Shown here in pieces: positions 20,087 to 29,374 of a stretch of 64,000 nt of DNA; within the stretch, counting starts at the first letter, position 1, and every line of letters begins with the position of its first letter. The position numbers and the translations under genes are program-made. Below the pieces are notes generated by a model. That model did not search any database. It was given only the letters and a program-made list of their open reading frames with translations, and had not been told where the DNA came from. Origin of the DNA: Wurfbainia villosa (taxonomy: Eukaryota > Streptophyta > Magnoliopsida > Zingiberales > Zingiberaceae); the NCBI GenBank assembly GCA_025175895.1, contig CM045987.1, forward strand, positions 38,590,113 through 38,654,112, in the 5' to 3' direction.

Positions 20087-21123
20087 TGATGTGGCGAGGA
20101 AGATTTGTTCACCTCCTTTCGATGCGATGAAGAACGAAGGGAGCTTTGGGGGGGGTTCACACAGGTCGCAACAGTAAAGATGAGAAAGTGAAGCAGAGAA
20201 ATACAAAACCAACACAGGCAACAAAACTAAGGCACAGGATGTAACGTGGTTCGGAATAAGGATTCTTACTCCACGGAGGTGAGCTCCCTCACCAGATGCA
20301 GTGTCAAAGCACTTTCACTATGAACGTTCTCCTTCACGGAAAGGAAACTTCCGGAGGTGGAGGAGAAAACCTCTTACAGTTAAATCACAATACAAGAAAG
20401 AGCACACACAACGCAAAAGAAAAGATCGCTACTCTCCTTCTCCGGCGTGGTGGTCGCTCTCCTTATCCTGATGCGTCTTCGTTTCTTGCTAGTTGGAATC
20501 ATGTGGATCCTCCTCCTTCTATCCTATTCCTCCCTTTTATCCTCCTTCTCTGATCCAGCTTACCTCGCGAGCTGTCCCCATCGTACACGCGGCCACCACG
20601 TCCACCTGGAGAATAATTCTGTTATAGATACGAGGAGCGAAGGCTCCTCGGAATATTATGTGGGGACCCCTCCTTCTGTTACATAACACCTCTTCATCAA
20701 CATTTCGGGAAACTAGGTTAGCCTATCCCCCTCAACCATCCACTTTTGGTGAAACTAACTTAGGTCTATAGCTCACGGGTGGCATAGCCCTTGGGCTCCT
20801 CACCAGCCCGAACCAACTCCCCTTCTTCCCCCACCAAACTACCTCCGAACTGACTAGGCCAAGTCAATTCTTATCCGTCCCGTCTGCTTCTAGGCCTATC
20901 TAGCCGAACCGATTCTTTCTTATTTCCTAGCGAAGTGCCTCCCCCCGCATCCGCTTTGCCATGTCGATTACCTTCACTAACTCTCTCATGCCAATTATTT
21001 CAGGCGCATGCGCCCGAACCGTTCCTCCCTTCTTTCTCCGCCGAACCAATTATTTGGTTCGGGTAACGCTTTACATGCGAGCCCTTGTATCTGGTTCATA
21101 GAGAAGAGGTAACAGCAGTATCA
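20087..21123 (-). repeat. G 5' LTR, about 1037 bp
   Basis: The inner end (ACATCA at 20087) is fixed by the primer site. The outer end is placed at 21123, where minus-strand TGATACTGCTGTTACC begins and GC-rich sequence gives way to the AT-rich flank of H. An alternative outer end is TGATGAAGAGG at 20699, which would leave a very short U3. A TATA-like ATAAAAGGGA lies at about 20541-20532. Open frames at 20296 and 20447 on the other strand are not supported. Confidence 0.62.
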
Positions 21124-21928
21124 GGGGGCTAGTTAGTTAATTTTATATTTAACATAATTTTGCATATTTTTTGCGCATATTACCTTACATTATTAGAATA
21201 CTTTCGGATATTTCCTCACATTGTTAGCATATTTTTATACACATATTAACTTGCATAAAAACTAGGTAATATACGATAGCTTGTTATTTCTCTATCTAAG
21301 GTAATATAACTAAAATTAATTAAGATCGGTAAAGATCCTTTTGTCCTACTTGATAAGAACTTTGTTTTACTTTTTACAAAATCTATAGGGTAGAGATATC
21401 CAAAAAGAGTTCATCCCTATACCGGACTAGTACTCAAATATCCATGGGCACTTTCTCAATACTTAATTACTGGAGAAACACTCATTTCAAGAGTTAAAAC
21501 CAAAAAGAAGAGATTGAAAAAAAAGGAAAAGGAAAAGATAAAATATCATTAATGTACCCCTTTGAGACCAAGTAGCTATTGGGGAAACACCCATAGGGGT
21601 GCCCCTTTGAGGTCAACTCGTTATTGGGGAAATGCTTGATGTTTATTTCCTACTTTTCTTCTCCTTGATCTCAAGTGCTCCTTTGAGAATAAGTATAATA
21701 GTGAAAGGATGATCAATATGCGAGGAACACAGTGGAAAGGATATTTGACTTGGATTGGTGTCTAAAACATTAAAGGTCAAAAATTCACATGCACTACAAG
21801 GATCTTTCAATTAAACCAACGAGATCGAATCGACAAGACTAAGTAACCTTGGGATGAGTTTTTAATAAGTTATCATGATTCTCACATGTAATTTCTTTTT
21901 TTTCTTTGCATTAGGACAAGAAAAAGTT
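21124..21928 (+). other. H 3' untranslated region
   Basis: There are 805 AT-rich bases without a supported gene. A partly repeated phrase, CCCCTTTGAGACCAAGTAGC and GCCCCTTTGAGGTCAACTCG (about 21556 and 21602), each followed by TATTGGGGAAA, resembles the repeated spacer seen before the 3' LTR in Athila elements. Confidence 0.5.
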
Positions 21929-21942
21929 TAAGTTTGGGGGTG
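21929..21942 (+). promoter_or_regulatory. H polypurine tract
   Basis: TAAGTTTGGGGGTG lies directly before the LTR start TGATGAG. The position and the GGGGG core fit the plus-strand primer of plant Gypsy elements. Confidence 0.6.
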
Positions 21943-22663
21943 TGATGAGTGTGAATCATACACAGTTTTTTTGTTTTATTTAGCATGCATTTCATAGGTT
22001 TTGTTTACATATCATGCATAAAACATAGAATATACCTTCTTTTTTTTTTTGTTCAGATAACTGTGATTTCTATGTTTTTACTCTCAGGAGGGATAAAAGA
22101 AAGCATAATACAACCATGGAGGAAAACCACGACGAAATAGGGAACAAACAGAGCCACAACACTCATTTTTTGAACTCCCTAGTGGCCAACATGCCCAGGG
22201 CATGCCAGGGGGCATTCCCATGCCCAGTTCATTCAGCACGCCTGATTCTGAGGCATGCCAGGTCTACACAATGCCTGGCACACCTAGGCCTTGCCAAATG
22301 GCATGGTTGTGCCACGGGATAATCGAAATTCCAATTATTCTCAAGGTTGTTCCAAATTTCTTGAAATTGATTTCCCGATTTTCTCTCCAAAAAAAGTCTA
22401 TAAAAACCACAGAGTAAAGGAGTAAGGGGATTCAGTCGGAGGGAGGAGTAGAAGGGAAAGGGATTCAGAGGGATCGAGGAGGAGAAGCTCCAACCCCAGA
22501 AGAAGCCTCTATGATGCCGACTAGTCTAGTTTTTTCTCTTATTCTCTTCAAGTATCGGATGTCTTTCTATTCTTCGATGTCTTCTTCTTTTCCAAATATG
22601 GAGTAATTCTCCTTGGTCCGAGGATTAGGGAGTAGCTCTATGTCATGTTCTCTTAGATGATTC
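21943..22663 (+). repeat. H 3' LTR, first part
   Basis: The LTR begins TGATGAGTG and is cut by B1 after GATTC (22659-22663). A TATA box (TATAAAAA) lies at 22399-22406. Upstream, at about 22188-22320, is a dense cluster of CATGCC/GGCATG words, several of them the palindrome GGCATGCC. A 68-codon open frame there is a by-product of the repeats. Confidence 0.6.
22659..22663 (+). repeat. Target-site duplication of B1, left
   Basis: GATTC directly before TGTTGGG, repeated at 31858-31862 directly after CCAACA. The exact match dates both ends of B1 to one integration event. Confidence 0.92.
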
Positions 22664-23597
22664 TGTTGGGATGTATACTGAAAGCCTAGCTCTTTTGTAT
22701 GGACATCTTTATTTTGAAATAAGAATCACATGATCATTGTTTGCACGTTATATTTATATGTGTGCATATTGTCTAATATTTTACATTGTAGATAACATGG
22801 TGCCTGGGTGCGGCACAGAAGATCATGTTATCAGTCCCTTGTAGAATATAAGTAGAGGCTCACAACCAAGATGGTTTTGGACAAACCATTGGCATGGTTG
22901 TAGTGTAGCTTGGTATTGTTTTATCTTGAACATAGAGTTACACTAGTACACCTCAGTGTATTGAGTAGGACCGACATAGAGGTGATTCCATTTATTGCTG
23001 ACTACATAATTGAATCGGACCTCGGATATTATGTTGTACATGCTCTTAATCCCGATATAATAACGGGCACATGTACTTAGTATTTATTTCTTTGATTTAC
23101 CAGAGGGTGAGATTTCTATGGATTAAATCAATATGCCCGGTAAGTTGGGAAGTGATATTATTTACATGGTGTGCCGTTGATTATAGGAGGAATCCGTGTC
23201 CTATATATTAGGTTGATGATGTCCCCTTGAGGAGCTCATAAGGTTCATCATGTAAACCCTGCAGGTTGACTTAGTCAGCATGATGATAAGGTTGAGTGGT
23301 ACTACTCGAGGAGTTAGATGTTAATTAATTGATGGTCAGTAAATCAATTAATTGACGGACATTCGATATCTTAAACACGGGGAGATAAATGTACAAATAA
23401 TATATGGAGCCCATATTAATTTATGGGGGTTGGTGAGGTAGTTCGATGATGATCCTCTAGTGGAATGGAACATCATTGATGGATCAAGTTTGTGTGGTTC
23501 CGATCCATCGGGTGGCCATGACCCAACTCCTCCTCATGGTCCCTATCGTAGCCTTATATAAACCTCATAAAGTCTAGATCAAATGATGGAAAACAAA

Positions 23598-23810
23598 TCT
23601 CTAGATCCGGTTAGGATTGAATCCTAGAACCGACGGTTGAGATTAAATCTCTAGATCCGACGGTTGGGATTAAATTCCTAGACCCGACGGTTGAGATTAA
23701 ATCTCTAGATCCGACGGTTGGGATTATTTCCTAGAACCGACGGTTGAGATTAAATCTCTAAATCCGACGGTTGAGATTAAAACCCTAGAAGCGACGGTGG
23801 AGATTAAACC
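23598..23810 (+). repeat. 27-bp array in B1 5' LTR
   Basis: About seven to eight imperfect 27-bp units of the form CCGACGGTTGAGATTAAATC with CTCTAGA. Each carries CCGAC followed by CGGTTG. Units alternate between AACCGAC and ATCCGAC. The array ends 18 bases before the TATA box. Unit numbers differ among the B LTRs. Confidence 0.9.
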
Positions 23811-23828
23811 AAGGCCTAAACCTAACTC

Positions 23829-23838
23829 TATATAAAAG
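23829..23838 (+). promoter_or_regulatory. TATA box of B1 5' LTR
   Basis: TATATAAAAG lies just downstream of the 27-bp array and before AT-poor transcribed-type sequence. It is conserved at 30541-30550 in the 3' LTR and in reverse in both B2 LTRs (38638-38648 and about 45478-45488). Confidence 0.75.
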
Positions 23839-25110
23839 GGAGAGGAAAGGTTGGATAAGGTGGGCGGCAAGAAAATTGGGAATTAGTTCCTATATTTTTG
23901 GCTACCTCATCAATAACCAATTTTCTCCTAAGTTCTATATAAGGGAGCATGGGTCAAGGCAACTAAGTTTTATAGATGGTTCATGATGGATGCTAAGGAA
24001 ATTAGGGTTTTGCCTAGCATTACTTGGGCAAGCAACCTCAAGGAGGAAACCCTAATTAGGGTTTTGGCTCCTTAGGTTGGGCGGCCAAGGTGGTGGAGCT
24101 AGAGGGGGCGGCAACCTATGGATGAGCTTGTCTTCTTCCTTGGAGGTGGCTAGCTCCTAAATCTCTCCTCTCCACCATGCTTAGGCGGCAAGAAACCTAT
24201 GGAGGAAACCCTAATTAGATTAGGGTTTGGCTCTTTGGATTAGGCGGCTAGGTTTGGAAGTTATGGTTGGGCGGCAACTATAGGGGAAGGGCTCATCTTC
24301 TTCCTTCTAAGGGTTGGCCGGCCACTACCTTCTCTTCCTCTACCTTGGGCGGCAAGAAATCCAAAGGTAGCTTGGTTGGGCGGCTAGGGTTTGGAAGGTA
24401 AGGTAGGTGGCAACTATAGGGGAAGTGTTCTTCTTCTTCCTAGGGTGTTGGCCGGTTCCTATCCTTTTTCCTATACCTTTGGTGGTGCCCAACCTATTCC
24501 TCTTTTCCCTTTGTTTTCCTCTTGGCCGGCGGCACTAGGAGCTAGGGTTTGTCCCTAGTTCGGTTGCTTGGTTGTTTCCTTTATGTTCTCTCTATTCTTG
24601 GGGCCGGCGACATCAATCCTTTGTGGATTGGTGGTTGGCTCAAGCAAGAAGGGAAAGAGAGTTCTTCATTCTTTGGATTGAAGAAGATCTAAGAAGCTTC
24701 AACTTGTGGAGGATCTTCGCCCACACGAAGTCTACAAGGAGGTTAGGACATACGATAGAAGATCAAGAGGTATAAAAGTTTTATAACTTTAATTTCAGAT
24801 CTGAGCATGTTCTTATATATGATGATTATACATGTGTGTATATGAATATATATTGTATAATCATGGACCCCGAAGACAAACACAAAAACCGGCGATCCGT
24901 CCGTCGTCTCTTCCGCGGCTAACCGACTAGAAGAGTTGTGTTGCTTGAACAACTAGTTTGTTCAAGCGATCGCTCGAGTCGTTAGCACGACGATGAATTG
25001 GTTGTGCTTAGGAAACTCATCCCATCCGGATTAGTTTTCATTAGTGAAAATTTTAATCCGGGGACATGGGAGCCTATGAGCATTCCGAGGATTAGCACAT
25101 CGCCAATAAT

Positions 25111-25122
25111 TGGTATCAGAGC
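25111..25122 (+). other. Extra primer-binding site inside the B1 LTR
   Basis: TGGTATCAGAGC occurs 32 bases before the true primer site and inside the LTR. The B2 5' LTR ends without it. The 3' LTR of B1 carries the same copy at 31828-31839. Confidence 0.85.
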
Positions 25123-25142
25123 TTCTGGGCAATACCAACAAT

Positions 25143-25154
25143 TGGTATCAGAGC
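25143..25154 (+). promoter_or_regulatory. B1 primer-binding site
   Basis: TGGTATCAGAGC starts two bases after the LTR end and is the exact complement of the 3' end of the plant initiator Met-tRNA. Confidence 0.9.
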
Positions 25155-26282
25155 CACGGTTTCCGGTTTTGTGTGTTTTGGATTCGGTTACTTTCATGCA
25201 CTTATCATATATTGTGTATGCCGGATAATAGTAGGATGTGCGTAGGCTAACTTTTTGGTTGCAGGCATAAGATCCAACTATTATGGCTATATGTGTGTAT
25301 GTGATTGTTTGTGTATGATTGTATATTATTTGAATCCTCGGGGTTGACCAGGCTAGATTAGTATTTAATTTTTGTAATTAAATACGGCATTGTTTAGCCA
25401 CTCTTTATTTTATTTTACTTTCGATCTAGATTTCATGTACACTCCTTCGTGGAGTATAGGATCGATGGATGTAAAATAAAATAGGTTTTATACTCGGCTT
25501 GGATCTCCAGATGGCTCGTACATGGCGTAGGAGGAGCGGACGAGGTGCTGCACGACGGGATGCGTATTGAAGAACAATGCCATAATAGTTGGGAAAAATT
25601 CTGTTTTTTCCATATTTATTGCTGATTTGTTTTATATGCATGTTGTGTGTGCTTGAAAATTCCTCATTTTCAATTTACTAAGTGGGAGAGGGACATTTTA
25701 ATTAATTCCCGCGGCCTCCATTACAATTTTACGTGTGATGCAAACAAACTTGTGTGTTGGCTCTGAGTGCCTTCCTCCCCGAGGACGGGTTATTTTGCGG
25801 ATCACTAGGTCAAATAATGGTTATAGGAAATTATCTAGGAGCGTGTGTACTTCCACAGAGGTAAGGCACATAATCCAAAATAATTCCCTTAGTATCGTGT
25901 AATGGTGCACACTTAGATGCAAATAAAAGTATCCTCCCCATAGGAGTCACTGCTTTTATTTGTAGGGCCAAAGAGGAACCAACTATTAATTTTATTTGTC
26001 AAAAAGTAAGGTTGACAAGATAATAAAATTAATGGGTAAAACCTCCTCTTACAAATGTAGAATTCAGATACGTCCCACACAGAGTGGCATGCGAAATTCT
26101 CGGTGTTTTGAGGTGTTGGTTGATTTCGGAATTTTATTGTTTTGAGGAATCAATAATATTTGAAATCTAAAGTTTTGATCATTGTGATTCTTAGGATTTT
26201 CAAAATGACTTTCAGTCCACTTATTGTGATACTAAAGGAAATAAACTTACTGTACCCAAATAATGTTGATTGGAAAAGAATC
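25155..26282 (+). other. B1 leader, without gag
   Basis: There are 1128 bases between the primer site and the first gag-like code, with no open frame of note. A complete Copia gag would normally start soon after the primer site. B2 shows the same leader (with a tandem duplication), so the gag loss is older than both insertions. Confidence 0.7.
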
Positions 26283-26760
26283 TAGATGTTGTCTTATTTG
26301 CTAAGAAGTACAAGTATACACTCTTCAAAGAGTGTCCTCAAGCCATGGTTGCTCAAAAAGGTTTCTACTTCTAAGCCGAAAGGCTAGAAGAAGGAGAAAC
26401 AAGGTGGAGCAAAGGTGGTGGGAGGATCTCAGGGAGGAGTGAAGAAGCCGAAAGGCAAGTACTTCACTTACTAGCAGACTGGACATTAGAAGGAGGATTG
26501 TCCCAATCCGAAGCAAGAGCAAAAGTATATCTTTTGGTCTAGTCGTTGAAACATAGTTAGCTGTGTTATCTACCGGAACCTGGTGTGTAGATACAAGAGC
26601 CACTAATCATGTCTGCAACACTTTGCAGGGGTTCCAGGAAACCTGACAACTAGCCAAAGGGGATATTACCATTTACTTGGGCAATGCCATGAAGATGGCG
26701 GCTATTGCAGTGGGAGATATTTTATTTATCTTTTGAGAAAAATAAAGTTTTTGGTTCTTA
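26283..26760 (+). pseudogene. B1 gag C-end and protease remnant
   Basis: Only the nucleocapsid end of gag remains: a Lys-rich stretch, then KGKYFTY and a zinc knuckle whose last part KEDCPNPK is readable, with TAG stops in between. The protease follows with VDTRATNHVC, where the active-site Gly has become Arg, and then LAKGDITIYLGNAMKMAAI. Compare B2 at 42010-42517. The remaining frame is broken repeatedly and no product is expected. Confidence 0.75.
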
Positions 26761-26927
26761 AGGATTTTCTTTATGTACCTTTATTTAGAAAGAATTGTTT
26801 TCGGTTTCTAAATTATGGATGGATAATTTATTCCTTTTAATGACAGATTTGTTATAAAAGGAATAGGGACATTATCTATTCAGGTACATAGAAAGGAAAT
26901 TAATAATTTGAACCACAAGCTCCCACG

Positions 26928-27987
26928 ATGCAAATTGAAGTTAATAACTCATCTTCTAATTCCGATAAGAGAAAAGAACCTTCGAAGATGAACCAAACAT
27001 ATCTTTGGGATCTTAGGCTTGGTCATATTAACCTGAGCAGAATTCAAAGGTTGAAAGATGATGGACCTTTGGGTTCATTAGTGGTGGAGGATCTCCCAAC
27101 CTGCGAATCTTGCTTGGAGGGTAAGATGACCAAGAGGCCTTTCAAGGCCAAGGGGTATAGATCCAAAGATGTGTTGGAATTGGTTCATTCTGATTCGTAT
27201 GGTCCTATGTCTATCCAGGAAAGAGTTAGTTTTGAATAATTCATCTTTTTCATAGACAATTATTCAAGAAGACACTACGATTTGATCGTAGTGGTGAATA
27301 CCTCTTGGGAGAGTTTAGGAATTACTTATCAGAGGTTGGGATTCAATCCCAATTGTCTGCACCTGGCACACCCCAGCAGAACGGTGTAGCAAAGCGAAGG
27401 AATAGGTCTCTTATGGAGATGGTTAGATTGATGATGAGTTATTCTGACTTGCCAGATTCGTTCTGAGGATATACTCTAGATACGACGGTGTACATTCTGA
27501 ACTTGGTTCCATCTAAATCAGTGCCTTCTAATCCCACAGAGTTGTGGACCGGGCGAAAGCCTAGTCTAAGACATATTCGGATATGGGGAGTCCAGCACAT
27601 GTGCTGAAGGCAGATACTGGTAAGTTGGAACCTCGTACAGAAGTATGCATGTTCGTTGGCTATCCCAAGGAGACGAAGGGTGGTTTGTTTTATAGTCCTA
27701 GAGATCAGAGGGTGATCGTTAGTACGAATGCCAGATTTCTAGAGGAGGACTATGTGATGAACCACAAGCCCACGAGTAGGATTGTTCTTGAGGAGTTGAT
27801 AGGGGAAGTCACTTCTTTAGTACCACCGGTACAAGAGGACATACCACATGTCACTGCACCGCGTGTCACAGAGGATACACAGAAGATACCTCGTCGTAGT
27901 GGGAGAGTTGTTAGACAACCTCTTAGATTCATGTTTTTGGACAAATCTTCTGATTTGGTCCCTAGCAAACATGAACCTGATCCCTAG
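26928..27987 (+). pseudogene. B1 pre-integrase and integrase
   Basis: The pre-integrase domain shows LGHINLSRIQRL and CESCLEGKMTKRPF, then ELVHSDSYGPM with the first catalytic Asp. Code then jumps from FIDNYSR to TLRFDRSGEYLLGEF, so about 100 bases of the core are deleted; B2 has the same junction. APGTPQQNGVAKRRNRSLMEM holds the third catalytic position, but Glu has become Lys (VAKRRN for VAERRN). The C-part has VGYPKETKGGLFYSPRDQ, and the linker has RRSGRVVRQPLRF. Stops and a frameshift separate the pieces. Confidence 0.87.
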
Positions 27988-28808
27988 ACATACGACGAGG
28001 CAATCCAAGATATAAATACAACATCTTTGCAAAGTGCAATGAATACTGAGATTGAATCTATGGATTCAAGTCAGGTCTGGGAGCTCTCATGCATAGCAAC
28101 TCATATGGATTATGAGACGTGACAGATGGATGTCAAGACAGCATTCCTTAGTGGAAGTCTTGAGGAATCCATCTACATGAAGCGACCAGAGGGATTCATT
28201 GCTAAGGGCAAAGAGCGTATTGTATATAAGCTTAATCGGTCCGTTAATGGACTGAAGCAAGCTTTGAAGTCTTGGGACATCCGCTTTGAGGAGGTAAATC
28301 CAGTCTTATGGATTTATTCAAAGTTCGGATGAGTCTTGTGTATATCAGAGATGTGACGGAAACGTAGTGGTATTTTTGTACTATACGTAGATGACATTTT
28401 GGTGGTTGGCGACAACATCGAAGTGTTATCAGACGTAAGGGTATGGTCGTCCAAACAGTATGATATGAAGGACTTGGGAGAAGTGGGTCACAACCTTGGG
28501 GATCAAGGTTGTTGTGCTTATCCCAAGCTTCATACATAGACATGGTTTTGGATCGTTTTAGCATGCAATACTCCAAGAAGGGTTTTCTACCTTTCAGGTA
28601 TGGAGTTCCTTTATCAAAGGAGATGTGTCCTAGATCATCTGAGGAAATAGAGGAGATGAAGGCGGTTCTTTATGCTTCGGCAGTAGGAAGCCTCATGTAT
28701 ATGATGCTATGTATGAGACCCGATATCTGCTTTGCCATAGGCATGGTCAGCAGATATCAGAGTAATCCAGGACAGGGACATTGGACTGCGGTAAAACATA
28801 TATTGTAG
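27988..28808 (+). pseudogene. B1 reverse transcriptase with N-terminal deletion
   Basis: QVWELSCIATHMDYE joins the very start of RT to the piece before MDVKTAFLSGSLEE. About 150 bases in between, coding the usual KWIYKRK to SIRILL part, are gone, and B2 has the identical junction. LNRSVNGLKQALKSWDIRF and the catalytic LYVDDILVVGDN (about 28380) follow, then SYIDMVLDRFSMQYSKKGFLPF and MRPDICFAIGMVSRYQSNPG. Several stops are present. Confidence 0.88.
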
Positions 28809-29339
28809 TGCCTGAGAAGGACTAGGGATTATATGCTAGTTTACCGGGCATACCAATTACTCCCTGTGGGTTACATAGATTCCGATTTCCAATCTGATAG
28901 GGATAACAGTAAGTCTACCTCAGGGTTTTTGTTTACTTTGGGAGGTGGAGCCATAGTATGGAAGAGTGTCTAGCAGAAATGCGTGGTGGACTCTACCATG
29001 GAAGCTGACTGTATGGCAGCCTCTAAGGCGGCCAAAGAAGCTGGGTGGCTCAGGAATTTCCTAATGGACATGGATGTGATTCCTGGTTTGCCCAGAACTA
29101 TCACAATTTATTGTGATAATAATGGTGCAGTTGCAAACTCGAAGGAACCACGAGCCCATAAGGTTAGTAAACACATAGAGTGCAAGTACCACCTGATACG
29201 AGAAATCGTTAAGGAGGTAGAAGTTGCTGTCGCCAAGATTGCATCAGAGGATGACCTGGTAGACCCTTTCACTAAGGCCCTTCTGGCAAGAGCTTTGATA
29301 GGCATGTGGAGGGAAGGGGAATCAGATGTATGGCAGTAA
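28809..29339 (+). pseudogene. B1 RNase H
   Basis: GYIDSDFQSD (first Asp), STSGFLFTLGGGAIVWKS, STMEADCMAASKAAKEA (Glu) and TIYCDNNGAVANSKEPRAHK (third Asp) are present in one almost open frame, with a TAG before QKCVVDS. The C-end DDLVDPFTKALL is followed by a stop at 29339. This is the best preserved domain of B1. Confidence 0.9.
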
Positions 29340-29363
29340 GAGGACAGCATAGTCTTTTAGTAT

Positions 29364-29374
29364 AAGTGGGAGAT
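29364..29374 (+). promoter_or_regulatory. B1 polypurine tract
   Basis: AAGTGGGAGAT directly precedes the 3' LTR start TGTTGGG, as in A1 and A2. Confidence 0.87.

Larger units (their letters stand above)
4908..21123 (-). mobile_element. Tat-lineage Ty3/Gypsy element G, missing 3' LTR
   Basis: Read on the minus strand the order is 5' LTR (21123-20087), primer site, gag, protease, RT, RNase H, a second RNase H, integrase (pol stop at 13642), then about 8.7 kb without gag-pol that carries plus-strand genes and a tandem array. The second, archaeal-type RNase H and an antisense ORF between pol and the 3' LTR are known hallmarks of the Tat lineage. The 3' LTR is not in view because A1 interrupts the element at 4907/4908. 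LTR F splits the integrase. Premature stops and frameshifts occur throughout. Confidence 0.85.
22664..25140 (+). repeat. B1 5' LTR, 2477 bp
   Basis: Starts TGTTGGGATG and ends ACCAACA. Order inside: U3 with AT-rich text, a 27-bp array (23598-23810), a TATA box (23829-23838), a long transcribed part full of TTGGGCGGC words, and an end with an extra primer-site copy (25111-25122). A 67-codon frame at 24572-24775 recurs in all three long B LTRs, but they are near-identical copies, so this does not show coding. Confidence 0.93.

Noticed and set aside
20087..20699. Shorter 5' LTR of G ending at TGATGAAGAGG
   Set aside because: It would leave a very short U3, and the composition change lies at 21123; kept only as an alternative.
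24000..24560. Telomere-like CCCTAA/TTAGGG words in the B LTRs
   Set aside because: They are scattered single words (AAACCCTAATTAGGG) within LTR text, not a tandem array.
24572..24775. 67-codon frame conserved at 24572, 31289 and 44542
   Set aside because: The three are near-identical LTR copies of family B, so conservation only reflects recent copying; no domain is seen.
25143..25154. TGGTATCAGAGC sites as parts of tRNA genes
   Set aside because: Only the 12-base primer complement is present, always next to an LTR end; no cloverleaf surrounds it.
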